Source of the DNA: Pedobacter sp. UBA1951
GTDB taxonomy: Bacteria; Bacteroidota; Bacteroidia; Sphingobacteriales; Sphingobacteriaceae
DNA length: 12,980 nt
Reading direction: 5' to 3'
Assembly (NCBI GenBank): GCA_002336465.1
Contig: DDEP01000034.1
Coordinates: forward strand, 1-12,980
Part shown: positions 6,397 through 12,980 of the stretch, in pieces
How positions within the stretch are numbered: the stretch's first letter is position 1
How the letters are laid out: every line of letters begins with the position of its first letter
Translations under genes and position numbers: made by a program
The notes under the pieces: model-generated
The model's database searches: none
Told to the model about the DNA's origin: nothing
What the model saw: only the letters and a program-made list of their open reading frames with translations

Positions 6397-7533
6397 ATGA
6401 AGAACAAACTATCTATCTCTCTTTTGCTTCTCTGTTCATTAAATTTTTCTAGGATTTATGCTCAGATGCCAGATACTACACAGAGAAAGAGCTTTGAGAA
6501 TTACCCTACTTTCAAATTTAAGGGACTTTTTCAGGGTCGCTATACTACAAGTCTTTCAAATCGGGTAGATGTATCAGGAACTCATCATCAAGAAGGGAAG
6601 TTTACCGATAATTCTTTCTCAATCAAATACATGCGGGTACAGGTGCAAGCCGCCATAAGTAAGAGAACAGAAGTTGTTGCATTGGTTAATCTTGCCGATT
6701 TTAAAAATGACCCTAAAACACGTGTATTAGAAAATGCCTATCTCAAATACACCTTTAACCCCAAGCTGGCAATTACAGTTGGCCAGTTTAGGCCTTGGTT
6801 TGGCATTGAAGAAACCTATCCTGTTGATATCATTAAATCATTAGATTGGTCTAACCAGTATAGCGAGTTTGGAAAAAACGGCTGGACAAGTTTTCAGATC
6901 GGTGTTTCTGCAGGTGGAACATTAAAAGTTGGCACACTACCTTTACAATATGCTTTATCTGTAGTTAATGGAAATGGTAAAAACCAAATTTCTGATAACA
7001 ACAGCGGCAAACATTATATTGCCAGAACTGTAGCCGTGCTCTCGCGTAAGTATGGCGTAAACTTAGGATTAAACGGTGGCATAGGTGAAATTAATCCGGG
7101 TACCGTTTACGCATGGGGGCTGGATGCTACCGGAAAAATACCTTTGTCTGAAAAATGGTTGTTCGACATACAAATAGAAGGCAAACAAGGCATTAACCAT
7201 GTACTTTATACCGCAACCGAAAATCCACCTACGGGTCTTAATAGCTATCGCATGCGAGGCATTTATATCTTACCTAATTTCAGGTACGAGATCAAACATA
7301 AAAACCTAAGTTCTATTGAAGCATCTTGCAGGTACGAATATTTCGATCCAAATTTTCATCTCGCTTCGAACCCTAGACAAACCATTACCCCTATGATAGG
7401 ATTAGAATTTTTGAAGGATTACGGTGCCCGTATCCAATTGGGTGTACAAATGGATCGTTATAAGCATCAATTCATAAATACCTCAACCTATAATGGGAAC
7501 TTTCTGATCTTACAGGTACAAAGTAGGTTATAA
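6397..7533 (+). CDS. Outer-membrane beta-barrel porin (phosphate-selective porin O/P-like)
   Basis: Passive outer-membrane channel, 378 aa. An N-terminal signal peptide (basic MKNK, hydrophobic core, likely cleavage after YA before Q23) is followed by a barrel of alternating beta strands beginning FKGLFQGRYTT and ending in a strand terminated by SRL. Segments such as YMRVQVQAAISKRTEVVALVNLAD, AYLKYTF and VGQFRPWFGIEE match the porin O/P family (OprP/OprO-like), which in Bacteroidota covers anion channels of many specificities. The family name should not be read as proof of phosphate transport. As first gene of the run, 31 bp before a dicarboxylate carrier and followed by sdhCAB, it probably admits C4-dicarboxylates or related anions (inference). 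The ATG at 6397 begins a classic signal peptide, which fixes the start. Confidence 0.85.
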   Translation: MKNKLSISLLLLCSLNFSRIYAQMPDTTQRKSFENYPTFKFKGLFQGRYTTSLSNRVDVSGTHHQEGKFTDNSFSIKYMRVQVQAAISKRTEVVALVNLADFKNDPKTRVLENAYLKYTFNPKLAITVGQFRPWFGIEETYPVDIIKSLDWSNQYSEFGKNGWTSFQIGVSAGGTLKVGTLPLQYALSVVNGNGKNQISDNNSGKHYIARTVAVLSRKYGVNLGLNGGIGEINPGTVYAWGLDATGKIPLSEKWLFDIQIEGKQGINHVLYTATENPPTGLNSYRMRGIYILPNFRYEIKHKNLSSIEASCRYEYFDPNFHLASNPRQTITPMIGLEFLKDYGARIQLGVQMDRYKHQFINTSTYNGNFLILQVQSRL

Positions 7534-7564
7534 TGGATAAGTATTCACCACCAACTATAAAAAT

Positions 7565-8995
7565 ATGAAAGAAATTAACATTAAAAACGCAGGAATAACC
7601 CTATTCATTGCCATTGTGCTATGGTTGATACCCGCACCCAATGGGGTTAAAGAAGAAGCTTGGCACTTATTTGCCATTTTTGCTGCTACAATTTTCGGCA
7701 TTATCTTAAAAGCAGCACCAATGGGTACCATGTGTATGTTGGCCATTGCTTTTACAGCCCTTACACAAGTTCTAGCACCCGGCAACCCGGGAGCATCAAT
7801 TGTAAAATCACTGAGCGGATTTGGCGATAAAGTGATCTGGCTGATCGGTATTTCTTTTTTTATTGCCAGAGGTTTTATCAAGACGGGTTTAGGCAACAGG
7901 ATAGCTTTCCTTTTTATTAAAATATTTGGCAAAAGCTCTTTAGGTTTAGCTTATGGTTTAGGGTTGGCCGATCTTTGCTTGGCGCCGGCCATACCTAGCA
8001 ATACAGCCCGAGGCGGAGGTATCATCTACCCTATTATGAAATCAATGGCTATTAGCTTTGGTTCTGTACCCGACGACCCAAGCAGTCACCGTAAGCTTGG
8101 TTCATACCTAACCCTGAACAGTTATTACATGAATCTCATTGCCTCTTCCATGTTCTTAACAGGTACGGCCAGTAATCCGATGTGCCAAAAATTTGCCGCT
8201 AATTTGGGAATCAATATTACTTGGATGTCTTGGGCAGCGGCAGGTTTTGTTCCGGGTTTGGTAGCCTTTATCCTCGTTCCATTGATTCTATATAAATTAT
8301 ATCCTCCTACCTTAAAGAAAACAGGAGATGCACCTAAAATGGCCTCAGAAAAACTGAAAGAAATGGGCGCAATGACCAAGAATGAATGGCTCATGATGTT
8401 TGCCTTTGTTGTGCTCTTAGGGCTGTGGATCCTTGGCGATAAATTATCGATAGATGCTACTACAACCGCATTTATTGGGCTATCACTTTTACTGTTAACA
8501 TCTGTATTGACTTGGGAAGATGTAAAATCAGAAAAAGGCGCATGGGATACCATTGTATGGTTTGCTGTATTAGTTATGATGGCAAGCTCGCTCAACGAAT
8601 TAGGTTTTATAGGTTGGTTCAGCGAACTTATACGCAACCAAATTGGCGGTTTAAATTGGTTGATTGCTTTTCCTGTAATTATCTTGGTCTATTTTTTCAG
8701 CCATTACATCTTTGCCAGTGCTACAGCGCATGTGGCAGCCATGTATGCCGCATTATTAGGTGTAGGTGTATCGTTAGGTATTCCCCCAATGCTTTTGGCC
8801 ATGATGCTCGGGTTTATGGGCTCCATATACGGCGTACTTACACATTATGGTCACGGTCCTGCTCCGGTATTTTTTGGTAGCGGATATGTAGAACTTAAAG
8901 CTTGGTGGCTACGCGGATTAGAAATAGGGATAGCATTGCTGATCATATACATGGGTGTTGGTGGCTTATGGATGAAAGTTATTGGTTATTACTAA
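7565..8995 (+). CDS. DASS-family (CitT/TtdT/2-oxoglutarate-malate type) dicarboxylate transporter
   Basis: Inner-membrane carrier of the divalent anion:Na+ symporter (DASS, SLC13-like) family, 476 aa with about 12 hydrophobic segments. Substrate motif 1 is IPSNTARGGGIIYPI (SNT at 145-147), with GTASNPM nearby (199-206). The second half-repeat carries FASATAHVAAMYAALL (SAT at 385-387) rather than a plain SNT, then LTHYGHGPAPVFFGSGY. This second-motif form is, to my memory, that of the CitT/TtdT/plastid DiT1 branch, which works by antiport; symporters of the NaDC/VcINDY type keep SNT in both. Likely substrates are therefore succinate, fumarate, malate or 2-oxoglutarate, exchanged or imported. 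It is 31 bp after the porin and 12 bp before sdhC, so it is co-transcribed with the enzyme that uses such substrates. Annotation pipelines often call this family 'anion permease'. Direction and exact substrate are not visible. Confidence 0.92.
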   Translation: MKEINIKNAGITLFIAIVLWLIPAPNGVKEEAWHLFAIFAATIFGIILKAAPMGTMCMLAIAFTALTQVLAPGNPGASIVKSLSGFGDKVIWLIGISFFIARGFIKTGLGNRIAFLFIKIFGKSSLGLAYGLGLADLCLAPAIPSNTARGGGIIYPIMKSMAISFGSVPDDPSSHRKLGSYLTLNSYYMNLIASSMFLTGTASNPMCQKFAANLGINITWMSWAAAGFVPGLVAFILVPLILYKLYPPTLKKTGDAPKMASEKLKEMGAMTKNEWLMMFAFVVLLGLWILGDKLSIDATTTAFIGLSLLLLTSVLTWEDVKSEKGAWDTIVWFAVLVMMASSLNELGFIGWFSELIRNQIGGLNWLIAFPVIILVYFFSHYIFASATAHVAAMYAALLGVGVSLGIPPMLLAMMLGFMGSIYGVLTHYGHGPAPVFFGSGYVELKAWWLRGLEIGIALLIIYMGVGGLWMKVIGYY

Positions 8996-9007
8996 ATCAT
9001 TTGAAAT

Positions 9008-9664
9008 ATGCTCACAACCTTATCTCGCAAAATCATTATGGCACTTACAGGATTGTTCCTGTGCCTTTTTTTGGTAATTCACCTCTTAGGCAATCTGCAA
9101 TTGTTTTTGCCTACAGAAGAAGCCAGATTACAATTTAATTGGTATTCTCATTTGCTTTCTGGCAATATCTTGATCAAGATCATATCCTATGTTTTATACT
9201 TGAGCATATTGCTACATGTGATTGATTCAGTTATAATTACCCTTAAAAACAAACGACCTGCCCCACGCTACCAATATGACCAACGAGGGCGAGCCAGCAA
9301 ATGGTATAGCCGCAACATGGGCATACTCGGTACGATCATTCTTATTTTTTTGGTCATCCATTTTAAAGATTTTTGGTATTCGTACAAGTTTGGTAATATG
9401 CCTGTTGATAGTAAAGGTCAAAAAGACCTTTACCAAATTGTAGTAACAGCATTCCAAGAATGGTGGTATGTAGTCTTGTATGTCATAGCTATGATTGCTT
9501 TATGTTATCACCTTATTCATGGCATAACCAGTGCATTTCGTACACTAGGGCTTTACCATCCTAAATATGTTAGATGGATAAAATATTTTGGTTTAGCCTT
9601 TTCTGTAATTATATGTGCAGCTTTTGCACTAATACCAATATATATTTTTTTCACCATGAAATAA
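9008..9664 (+). CDS. sdhC: Succinate dehydrogenase/fumarate reductase cytochrome b subunit (type B, di-haem)
   Basis: Membrane anchor that carries electrons between the iron-sulphur subunit and menaquinone. It has 218 aa with five hydrophobic helices (~8-28, 57-79, 104-124, 150-172, 192-214). Histidines in the first four helices, H25 (VIHLLGN), H70 (LLHVID), H118 (VIHFKD) and H168/H171 (YHLIHG), fit the axial ligands of two b haems as in Bacillus SdhC and Wolinella FrdC. This is the single-anchor b558 type, so no sdhD is expected, and none is present. Such enzymes use low-potential menaquinone and, by analogy, may couple succinate oxidation to the proton potential or run as fumarate reductase. 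It starts 12 bp after the DASS carrier and ends 6 bp before sdhA. The direction of catalysis in vivo cannot be read from sequence. Confidence 0.95.
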   Translation: MLTTLSRKIIMALTGLFLCLFLVIHLLGNLQLFLPTEEARLQFNWYSHLLSGNILIKIISYVLYLSILLHVIDSVIITLKNKRPAPRYQYDQRGRASKWYSRNMGILGTIILIFLVIHFKDFWYSYKFGNMPVDSKGQKDLYQIVVTAFQEWWYVVLYVIAMIALCYHLIHGITSAFRTLGLYHPKYVRWIKYFGLAFSVIICAAFALIPIYIFFTMK

Positions 9665-9670
9665 TCTGTT

Positions 9671-11590
9671 ATGATGAAATTAAATGCAAATATCCCAGAT
9701 GGTCCATTAGAACAGAAATGGGAAAACTATAAAAAGAAAGCAAAGCTTGTAAATCCTGCAAACCGTAAAAAACTGGATATCATTGTAGTAGGAACGGGAT
9801 TAGCCGGCAGTTCTATTGCAGCATCCTTAGGCGAAATGGGTTACAACATCAAATCTTTCTGTTTTCAGGATAGTGCCAGACGAGCACATTCTGTAGCTGC
9901 ACAAGGAGGTGTAAACGCTGCTAAAAACTATAAAAACGATGGCGATAGCGTTTATAGAATGTTTGTTGATACCCTTAAAGGAGGCGATTTTCGTGCTCGT
10001 GAAGCCAATGTTTACCGCATGGCCGAATGTTCATTAAACCTCATAGATCAAGCTGTAGCACAAGGTGTGCCTTTTGGAAGAGAATACGGTGGCTACCTAA
10101 ACAACCGTTCTTTTGGTGGTGTACAAGTAAGCAGAACCTTTTATTCGAGAGGGCAAACCGGACAGCAATTGTTATTGGGAGCTTATCAGGCTTTAATGCG
10201 ACAGGTAGAGAAAAAATCGGTTAAACTCTTTACCCGTCATGAAATGTTAGATCTGGTTGTTATAGATGGAAAAGCCCGTGGTATCATAGCTCGCAACCTT
10301 GATACCGGGCAACTGGAACGACATGCTGCCCATGCTGTAATACTTGCCACAGGCGGTTACGGAAAAATATATTATCTATCTACATTAGCTATGGGCTGTA
10401 ATGGATCGGCCATTTGGCGAGCCCATAAGAAAGGTGCTTTTATGGCTAGCCCAAGCTGGATACAGGTTCACCCTACTTCGCTCCCTCAATCGGGCGATTA
10501 CCAATCTAAGCTTACCTTAATGTCAGAATCGCTCCGTAACGATGGGCGCATCTGGGTACCAAAAAATAAAGACGATAACCGCGAAGCCAATCAGATACCA
10601 GATGGAGAAAGAGACTATTATCTAGAAAGAAGATACCCTGCTTTTGGCAATTTGGCTCCGCGTGATATTTCTTCACGTGCTGCAAAAGAACGTATTGATG
10701 CAGGTTATGGCATTGGCCCCTTAAAAAATGCAGTTTATCTAGATTTTTCTAAAGCCATAAAAGAACAAGGAAAAGAGAAAATTAAAGAGAAATATGGCAA
10801 TTTGTTTGATATGTACCTGAAAATAACCGGATACAATGCCTACGAAGTACCTATGATGATTTCGCCTTCTGCGCATTTTTCTATGGGTGGCCTATGGGTA
10901 GATTATGGCTTAATGACTACCATACCGGGATTGTTCGCTTTGGGAGAAGCCAATTTTGCTGATCATGGTGCCAACAGACTTGGAGCAAATTCATTACTGC
11001 AAGCTTCTGTTGATGGCTACTTTATTGCTCCTTATACCATTGCCAATTACCTAGCCGACGAAATACATACAGGAAAGATAGACAGCGAACAAGAAGCTTT
11101 TAAAATAGCTGAGAACGAGGTAAATACAAAGCTCAATCAATTAACAGACATTGACGGCAATAAAACAGTTGATTATTTCCATAAAACTTTGGGTAAAATC
11201 CTGTACGATTATTGCGGATTAAGCAGAAACCGTGAAGGACTTGAAAAGGCAATAAACGACATTAGAGCACTCAGAGCAGATTTCTATAAAAATGTAAAAA
11301 TCCCTAAAGACATGGCAACCGTAAACATTGAACTTGAAAAAGCTGGTCGGGTTGCCGATTATCTCGAAATAGGAGAATTAATGTGTTATGATGCGCTTAC
11401 CCGTAATGAATCGTGCGGTGCACACTTTAGAGAAGAGTATCAAACAGCCGATGGCGAAGCTTTACGCAACGATGCAGAATACCAATTCATTTCGGCATGG
11501 CAATGGAATGGCTCTCCAGATTCTCCGATACTGCATAAAGAAGAACTCCATTTTGAATTTATCAAACCAATTGTGAGAAGTTATAAATAA
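9671..11590 (+). CDS. sdhA: Succinate dehydrogenase/fumarate reductase flavoprotein subunit
   Basis: Catalytic subunit interconverting succinate and fumarate with covalently bound FAD, 639 aa, typical of the type B SdhA/FrdA group. Visible sites: dinucleotide fold GTGLAG (41-46); FAD-attachment H73 in RRAHSVAAQGG; substrate and FAD loop HPTSLP (H267); SESLRNDGRIW; catalytic Arg R331 in APRDISSRA; H402 in SAHFSMGG; R436 in GANRLGANSLL. The C-terminal helical domain (~480-639) includes the conserved NLE/AGRVADYLE and ESCGAHFREE stretches. All key residues are present. Two consecutive ATGs (9671, 9674) are possible starts; the first is used. It follows sdhC by 6 bp and precedes sdhB by 7 bp, so the three are translated as one complex at the cytoplasmic face of the inner membrane. 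Confidence 0.97.
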   Translation: MMKLNANIPDGPLEQKWENYKKKAKLVNPANRKKLDIIVVGTGLAGSSIAASLGEMGYNIKSFCFQDSARRAHSVAAQGGVNAAKNYKNDGDSVYRMFVDTLKGGDFRAREANVYRMAECSLNLIDQAVAQGVPFGREYGGYLNNRSFGGVQVSRTFYSRGQTGQQLLLGAYQALMRQVEKKSVKLFTRHEMLDLVVIDGKARGIIARNLDTGQLERHAAHAVILATGGYGKIYYLSTLAMGCNGSAIWRAHKKGAFMASPSWIQVHPTSLPQSGDYQSKLTLMSESLRNDGRIWVPKNKDDNREANQIPDGERDYYLERRYPAFGNLAPRDISSRAAKERIDAGYGIGPLKNAVYLDFSKAIKEQGKEKIKEKYGNLFDMYLKITGYNAYEVPMMISPSAHFSMGGLWVDYGLMTTIPGLFALGEANFADHGANRLGANSLLQASVDGYFIAPYTIANYLADEIHTGKIDSEQEAFKIAENEVNTKLNQLTDIDGNKTVDYFHKTLGKILYDYCGLSRNREGLEKAINDIRALRADFYKNVKIPKDMATVNIELEKAGRVADYLEIGELMCYDALTRNESCGAHFREEYQTADGEALRNDAEYQFISAWQWNGSPDSPILHKEELHFEFIKPIVRSYK

Positions 11591-11597
11591 GAAAATT

Positions 11598-12344
11598 ATG
11601 AAACTTACACTGAAAATATGGCGACAAAAGAACCAGACCGACACAGGTAGCCTACAGGAATATAAGCTGGATCAGTTAAATCCACATATGTCTTTTCTAG
11701 AAATGCTGGATACATTGAATGAGCAATTGATTATAAAAGGCGATGATCCTGTAGCTTTTGACCACGATTGCAGGGAAGGAATTTGTGGGCAGTGTGGTGT
11801 TATGATAAATGGTATGGCACATGGTCCGCTACCCCATACCACCACCTGTCAGTTACATATGCGTTCTTTTAACGATGGTGATACGATTTACATTGAGCCT
11901 TTTCGTTCAGAAATCTTTCCAATCCGTAAAGACCTGAGCATAGATAGATCTGCATTTGACCGTATTATTGCTTCTGGTGGTTATATCTCAACCAACACCG
12001 GGCAAGCACCCGATGCGCTTGCAATCCCTATTGCACACGAGGTAGTTGAAGCAGCTTTTGATTCGGCAGCTTGTATAGGATGCGGCGCCTGCGTAGCAAC
12101 ATGTAAAAACGGAAGTGCTGCATTATTTACTTCTGCAAAAATAAGTCATCTGGTTTTATTGCCACAAGGCAAAGAAGAAAGAGCTGCACGTATTAAAAAT
12201 ATGGTACAGACTATGGATAAAGAAGGATTTGGGCATTGCACCAATACAGAAGCTTGCCAAGTAGAATGTCCGCAAAATATATCTGTATTAAATATAGCGC
12301 GTATGAATTACGAGTTCATAAGGGCTAAAGCATTAGAAAAGTAG
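11598..12344 (+). CDS. sdhB: Succinate dehydrogenase/fumarate reductase iron-sulphur subunit
   Basis: Electron-transfer subunit with three clusters, 248 aa. The N-terminal plant-ferredoxin fold binds [2Fe-2S] through C58, C63, C66 (DCREGICGQCG) and C84 (TTTCQL). In the C-terminal bacterial-ferredoxin fold, C159, C162, C165 and C224 should hold [4Fe-4S], while C169, C214 and C220 hold [3Fe-4S], by the E. coli SdhB spacing. The usual Pro after the fourth Cys of the first motif is Lys (ATCKN), a deviation I believe is common in the type B group. The second motif keeps it (VECPQN). All ligands are intact. It is the last gene of the operon: 14 bp after its stop a strong hairpin terminator begins. 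Confidence 0.96.
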   Translation: MKLTLKIWRQKNQTDTGSLQEYKLDQLNPHMSFLEMLDTLNEQLIIKGDDPVAFDHDCREGICGQCGVMINGMAHGPLPHTTTCQLHMRSFNDGDTIYIEPFRSEIFPIRKDLSIDRSAFDRIIASGGYISTNTGQAPDALAIPIAHEVVEAAFDSAACIGCGACVATCKNGSAALFTSAKISHLVLLPQGKEERAARIKNMVQTMDKEGFGHCTNTEACQVECPQNISVLNIARMNYEFIRAKALEK

Positions 12345-12358
12345 ATTTCATATATAAC

Positions 12359-12392
12359 AAAAAACTCCAGACGATTTGTCTGGAGTTTTTTT
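12359..12392. terminator. Bidirectional rho-independent terminator between sdhB and rpmA
   Basis: A perfect 10-bp stem AACTCCAGAC (12363-12372) / GTCTGGAGTT (12378-12387) with a 5-nt loop GATTT, extended by A-T pairs. T-run on the + strand side (12386-12392) and A-run on the other (12359-12364) give a U-tract in either direction. It should end the porin-DASS-sdhCAB transcript from the left and the rplU-rpmA transcript from the right. Confidence 0.92.
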
Positions 12393-12423
12393 ATAAGTAA
12401 TTGTTATAATCAGATTACCAATA

Positions 12424-12819
12424 TTATTCAGCAGAAGCTTCTTCTTTTTTTACAGCTTTTTTAGCTGGAGCTTTCTCTGCTTTAGGTGCAGCAGCCTTTT
12501 TAGCCGGAGCTTTTTCTGCTTTAGGCGCAGCAACTTTAGCTTTTTTTACTGGTGCAGCATCTTCTACCTTAGGAAGAACTGATACGTATGATTTGTTATC
12601 AACTTTCTTTTTGAAAACTACGATACCAGGTACTAAAGCAAATAAAGTATGATCTTTACCTATGCCTACACCTTTATCTGGATGGTGTTTTGTACCACGT
12701 TGGCGAACAATGATGTTTCCAGCTATAGCTTCCTGACCACCAAAAATTTTAATACCTAAACGCTTGCTATGCGATTCGCGTCCGTTCTTTGAACTACCGG
12801 CTCCTTTCTTATGTGCCAT
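12424..12819 (-). CDS. rpmA: 50S ribosomal protein L27 with an Ala/Lys/Pro-rich C-terminal extension
   Basis: Large-subunit ribosomal protein whose N-terminus reaches the peptidyl-transferase centre. The canonical core is residues 1-~86: MAHKKGAGSSKNGRESHSKRLG, GNIIVRQRGTKHHPDKGVGIGKDHTLFAL and VVFKK. There is no Firmicutes-type cleavable leader before AHKKG. The protein has 131 aa, whereas L27 is usually 85-90; the extra ~45 residues (from EDAAPVKK) are Ala, Lys, Pro and Glu only, and contain two identical 13-residue units (97-109 and 110-122). The tail is basic, low-complexity and probably disordered; it may touch rRNA or the subunit surface (inference). It is not a frameshift artefact, as the frame is continuous and ends in EEASAE. 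It lies 56 bp downstream of rplU in the usual rplU-rpmA order, convergent with sdhB across the shared terminator. Confidence 0.97.
   Translation of the reverse strand: MAHKKGAGSSKNGRESHSKRLGIKIFGGQEAIAGNIIVRQRGTKHHPDKGVGIGKDHTLFALVPGIVVFKKKVDNKSYVSVLPKVEDAAPVKKAKVAAPKAEKAPAKKAAAPKAEKAPAKKAVKKEEASAE
12454..12531 (-). repeat. Two tandem 39-bp units inside rpmA
   Basis: Adjacent 39-bp units (12493-12531 and 12454-12492) encode the same 13 residues, AAPKAEKAPAKKA, twice. The DNA copies differ at several third-codon positions (for example GCCGGA against GCTGGA, and GGCGCA against GGTGCA on the + strand), so the duplication is not very recent or has been held at protein level. Confidence 0.9.
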
Positions 12820-12875
12820 TTTATTTTATCTTTAAAAGCTTAGTTAGCTAAACTTACAATTTAACAAATAATTAA

Positions 12876-12980
12876 TTACAGCGTAATGCTCTCAATTTGA
12901 ATTTTAGTGAACGACTGGCGGTGACCATTTTTCTTTTTGTAACCTTTTCTACGTTTCTTTTTGAAAACGATTACTTTATC
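12876..12980 (-). CDS. rplU: 50S ribosomal protein L21, C-terminal end (5' partial)
   Basis: The last 34 codons and stop of L21, an early-assembly rRNA-binding protein of the large subunit; the rest lies beyond the right edge. The visible part reads DKVIVFKKKRRKGYKKKNGHRQ, with the conserved L21 signature KKRRKGYKKKxGHRQ, then a short IQIESITL end. The C-terminus is of ordinary length, without an extension like that of L27. The order rplU-rpmA is the near-universal arrangement. The 56-bp gap to rpmA (12820-12875) is AT-rich and shows no hairpin or promoter I would defend. Confidence 0.96.
   Translation of the reverse strand, partial: DKVIVFKKKRRKGYKKKNGHRQSFTKIQIESITL

Noticed and set aside
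8125..8637. 170-codon open frame on the - strand within the DASS gene
   Set aside because: Antisense shadow of a well-conserved membrane protein; no domain, promoter or partner gene.
12424..12531. L27 tail as a frameshift or read-through artefact
   Set aside because: The frame is continuous, codon use (AAA, GCW) is ordinary, and the tail ends in its own stop before a good terminator.

Overview
The window looks like a chromosomal segment of a Bacteroidota member, most likely Sphingobacteriaceae (Pedobacter-like). The support is AT-rich coding DNA, a TAnnTTTG-type -7 promoter element, weak Shine-Dalgarno sequences, a one-anchor di-heme (type B) succinate dehydrogenase, and an intergenic palindromic element with CGTCA...TGACG ends of a kind I recall from that family. 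The genus is an inference from recalled resemblance, not from a search.

Left part (1-3986, mostly + strand): the 3' nine-tenths of an Nramp metal transporter fused to a universal-stress-protein domain; a two-gene alkylation-repair operon (a short Ada made of an AraC-type HTH plus an O6-alkylguanine methyltransferase domain, then AlkB); an intergenic stretch (3283-3581) holding a REP/MITE-like element followed by a decayed duplicate of the alkB 3' end; and a small membrane-anchored protein of unknown function.

Middle (3999-6387): a two-component pair on the - strand. The kinase has a PAS domain that keeps the haem-pocket residues of rhizobial FixL. Its partner is a receiver domain fused to a Crp/Fnr-type regulator, in effect FixJ and FixK joined in one protein. 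A compact 165-bp region with candidate promoters in both directions and an inverted GTTGAT/ATCAAC repeat separates it from the next block.

Right part (6397-12344, + strand): five tightly spaced genes forming a likely operon: an outer-membrane porin, an inner-membrane DASS (CitT/TtdT-like) dicarboxylate carrier, and SdhC-SdhA-SdhB. Together they could bring a C4-dicarboxylate across both membranes and oxidise succinate or reduce fumarate against menaquinone. With the divergent FixL-like/FixJ-FixK-like pair, this reads as a possible oxygen-responsive C4-dicarboxylate respiration island. That link is a hypothesis from gene content and position. A bidirectional terminator separates it from the convergent rplU-rpmA ribosomal operon (- strand), where L27 carries an unusual Ala/Lys/Pro-rich repeat tail.
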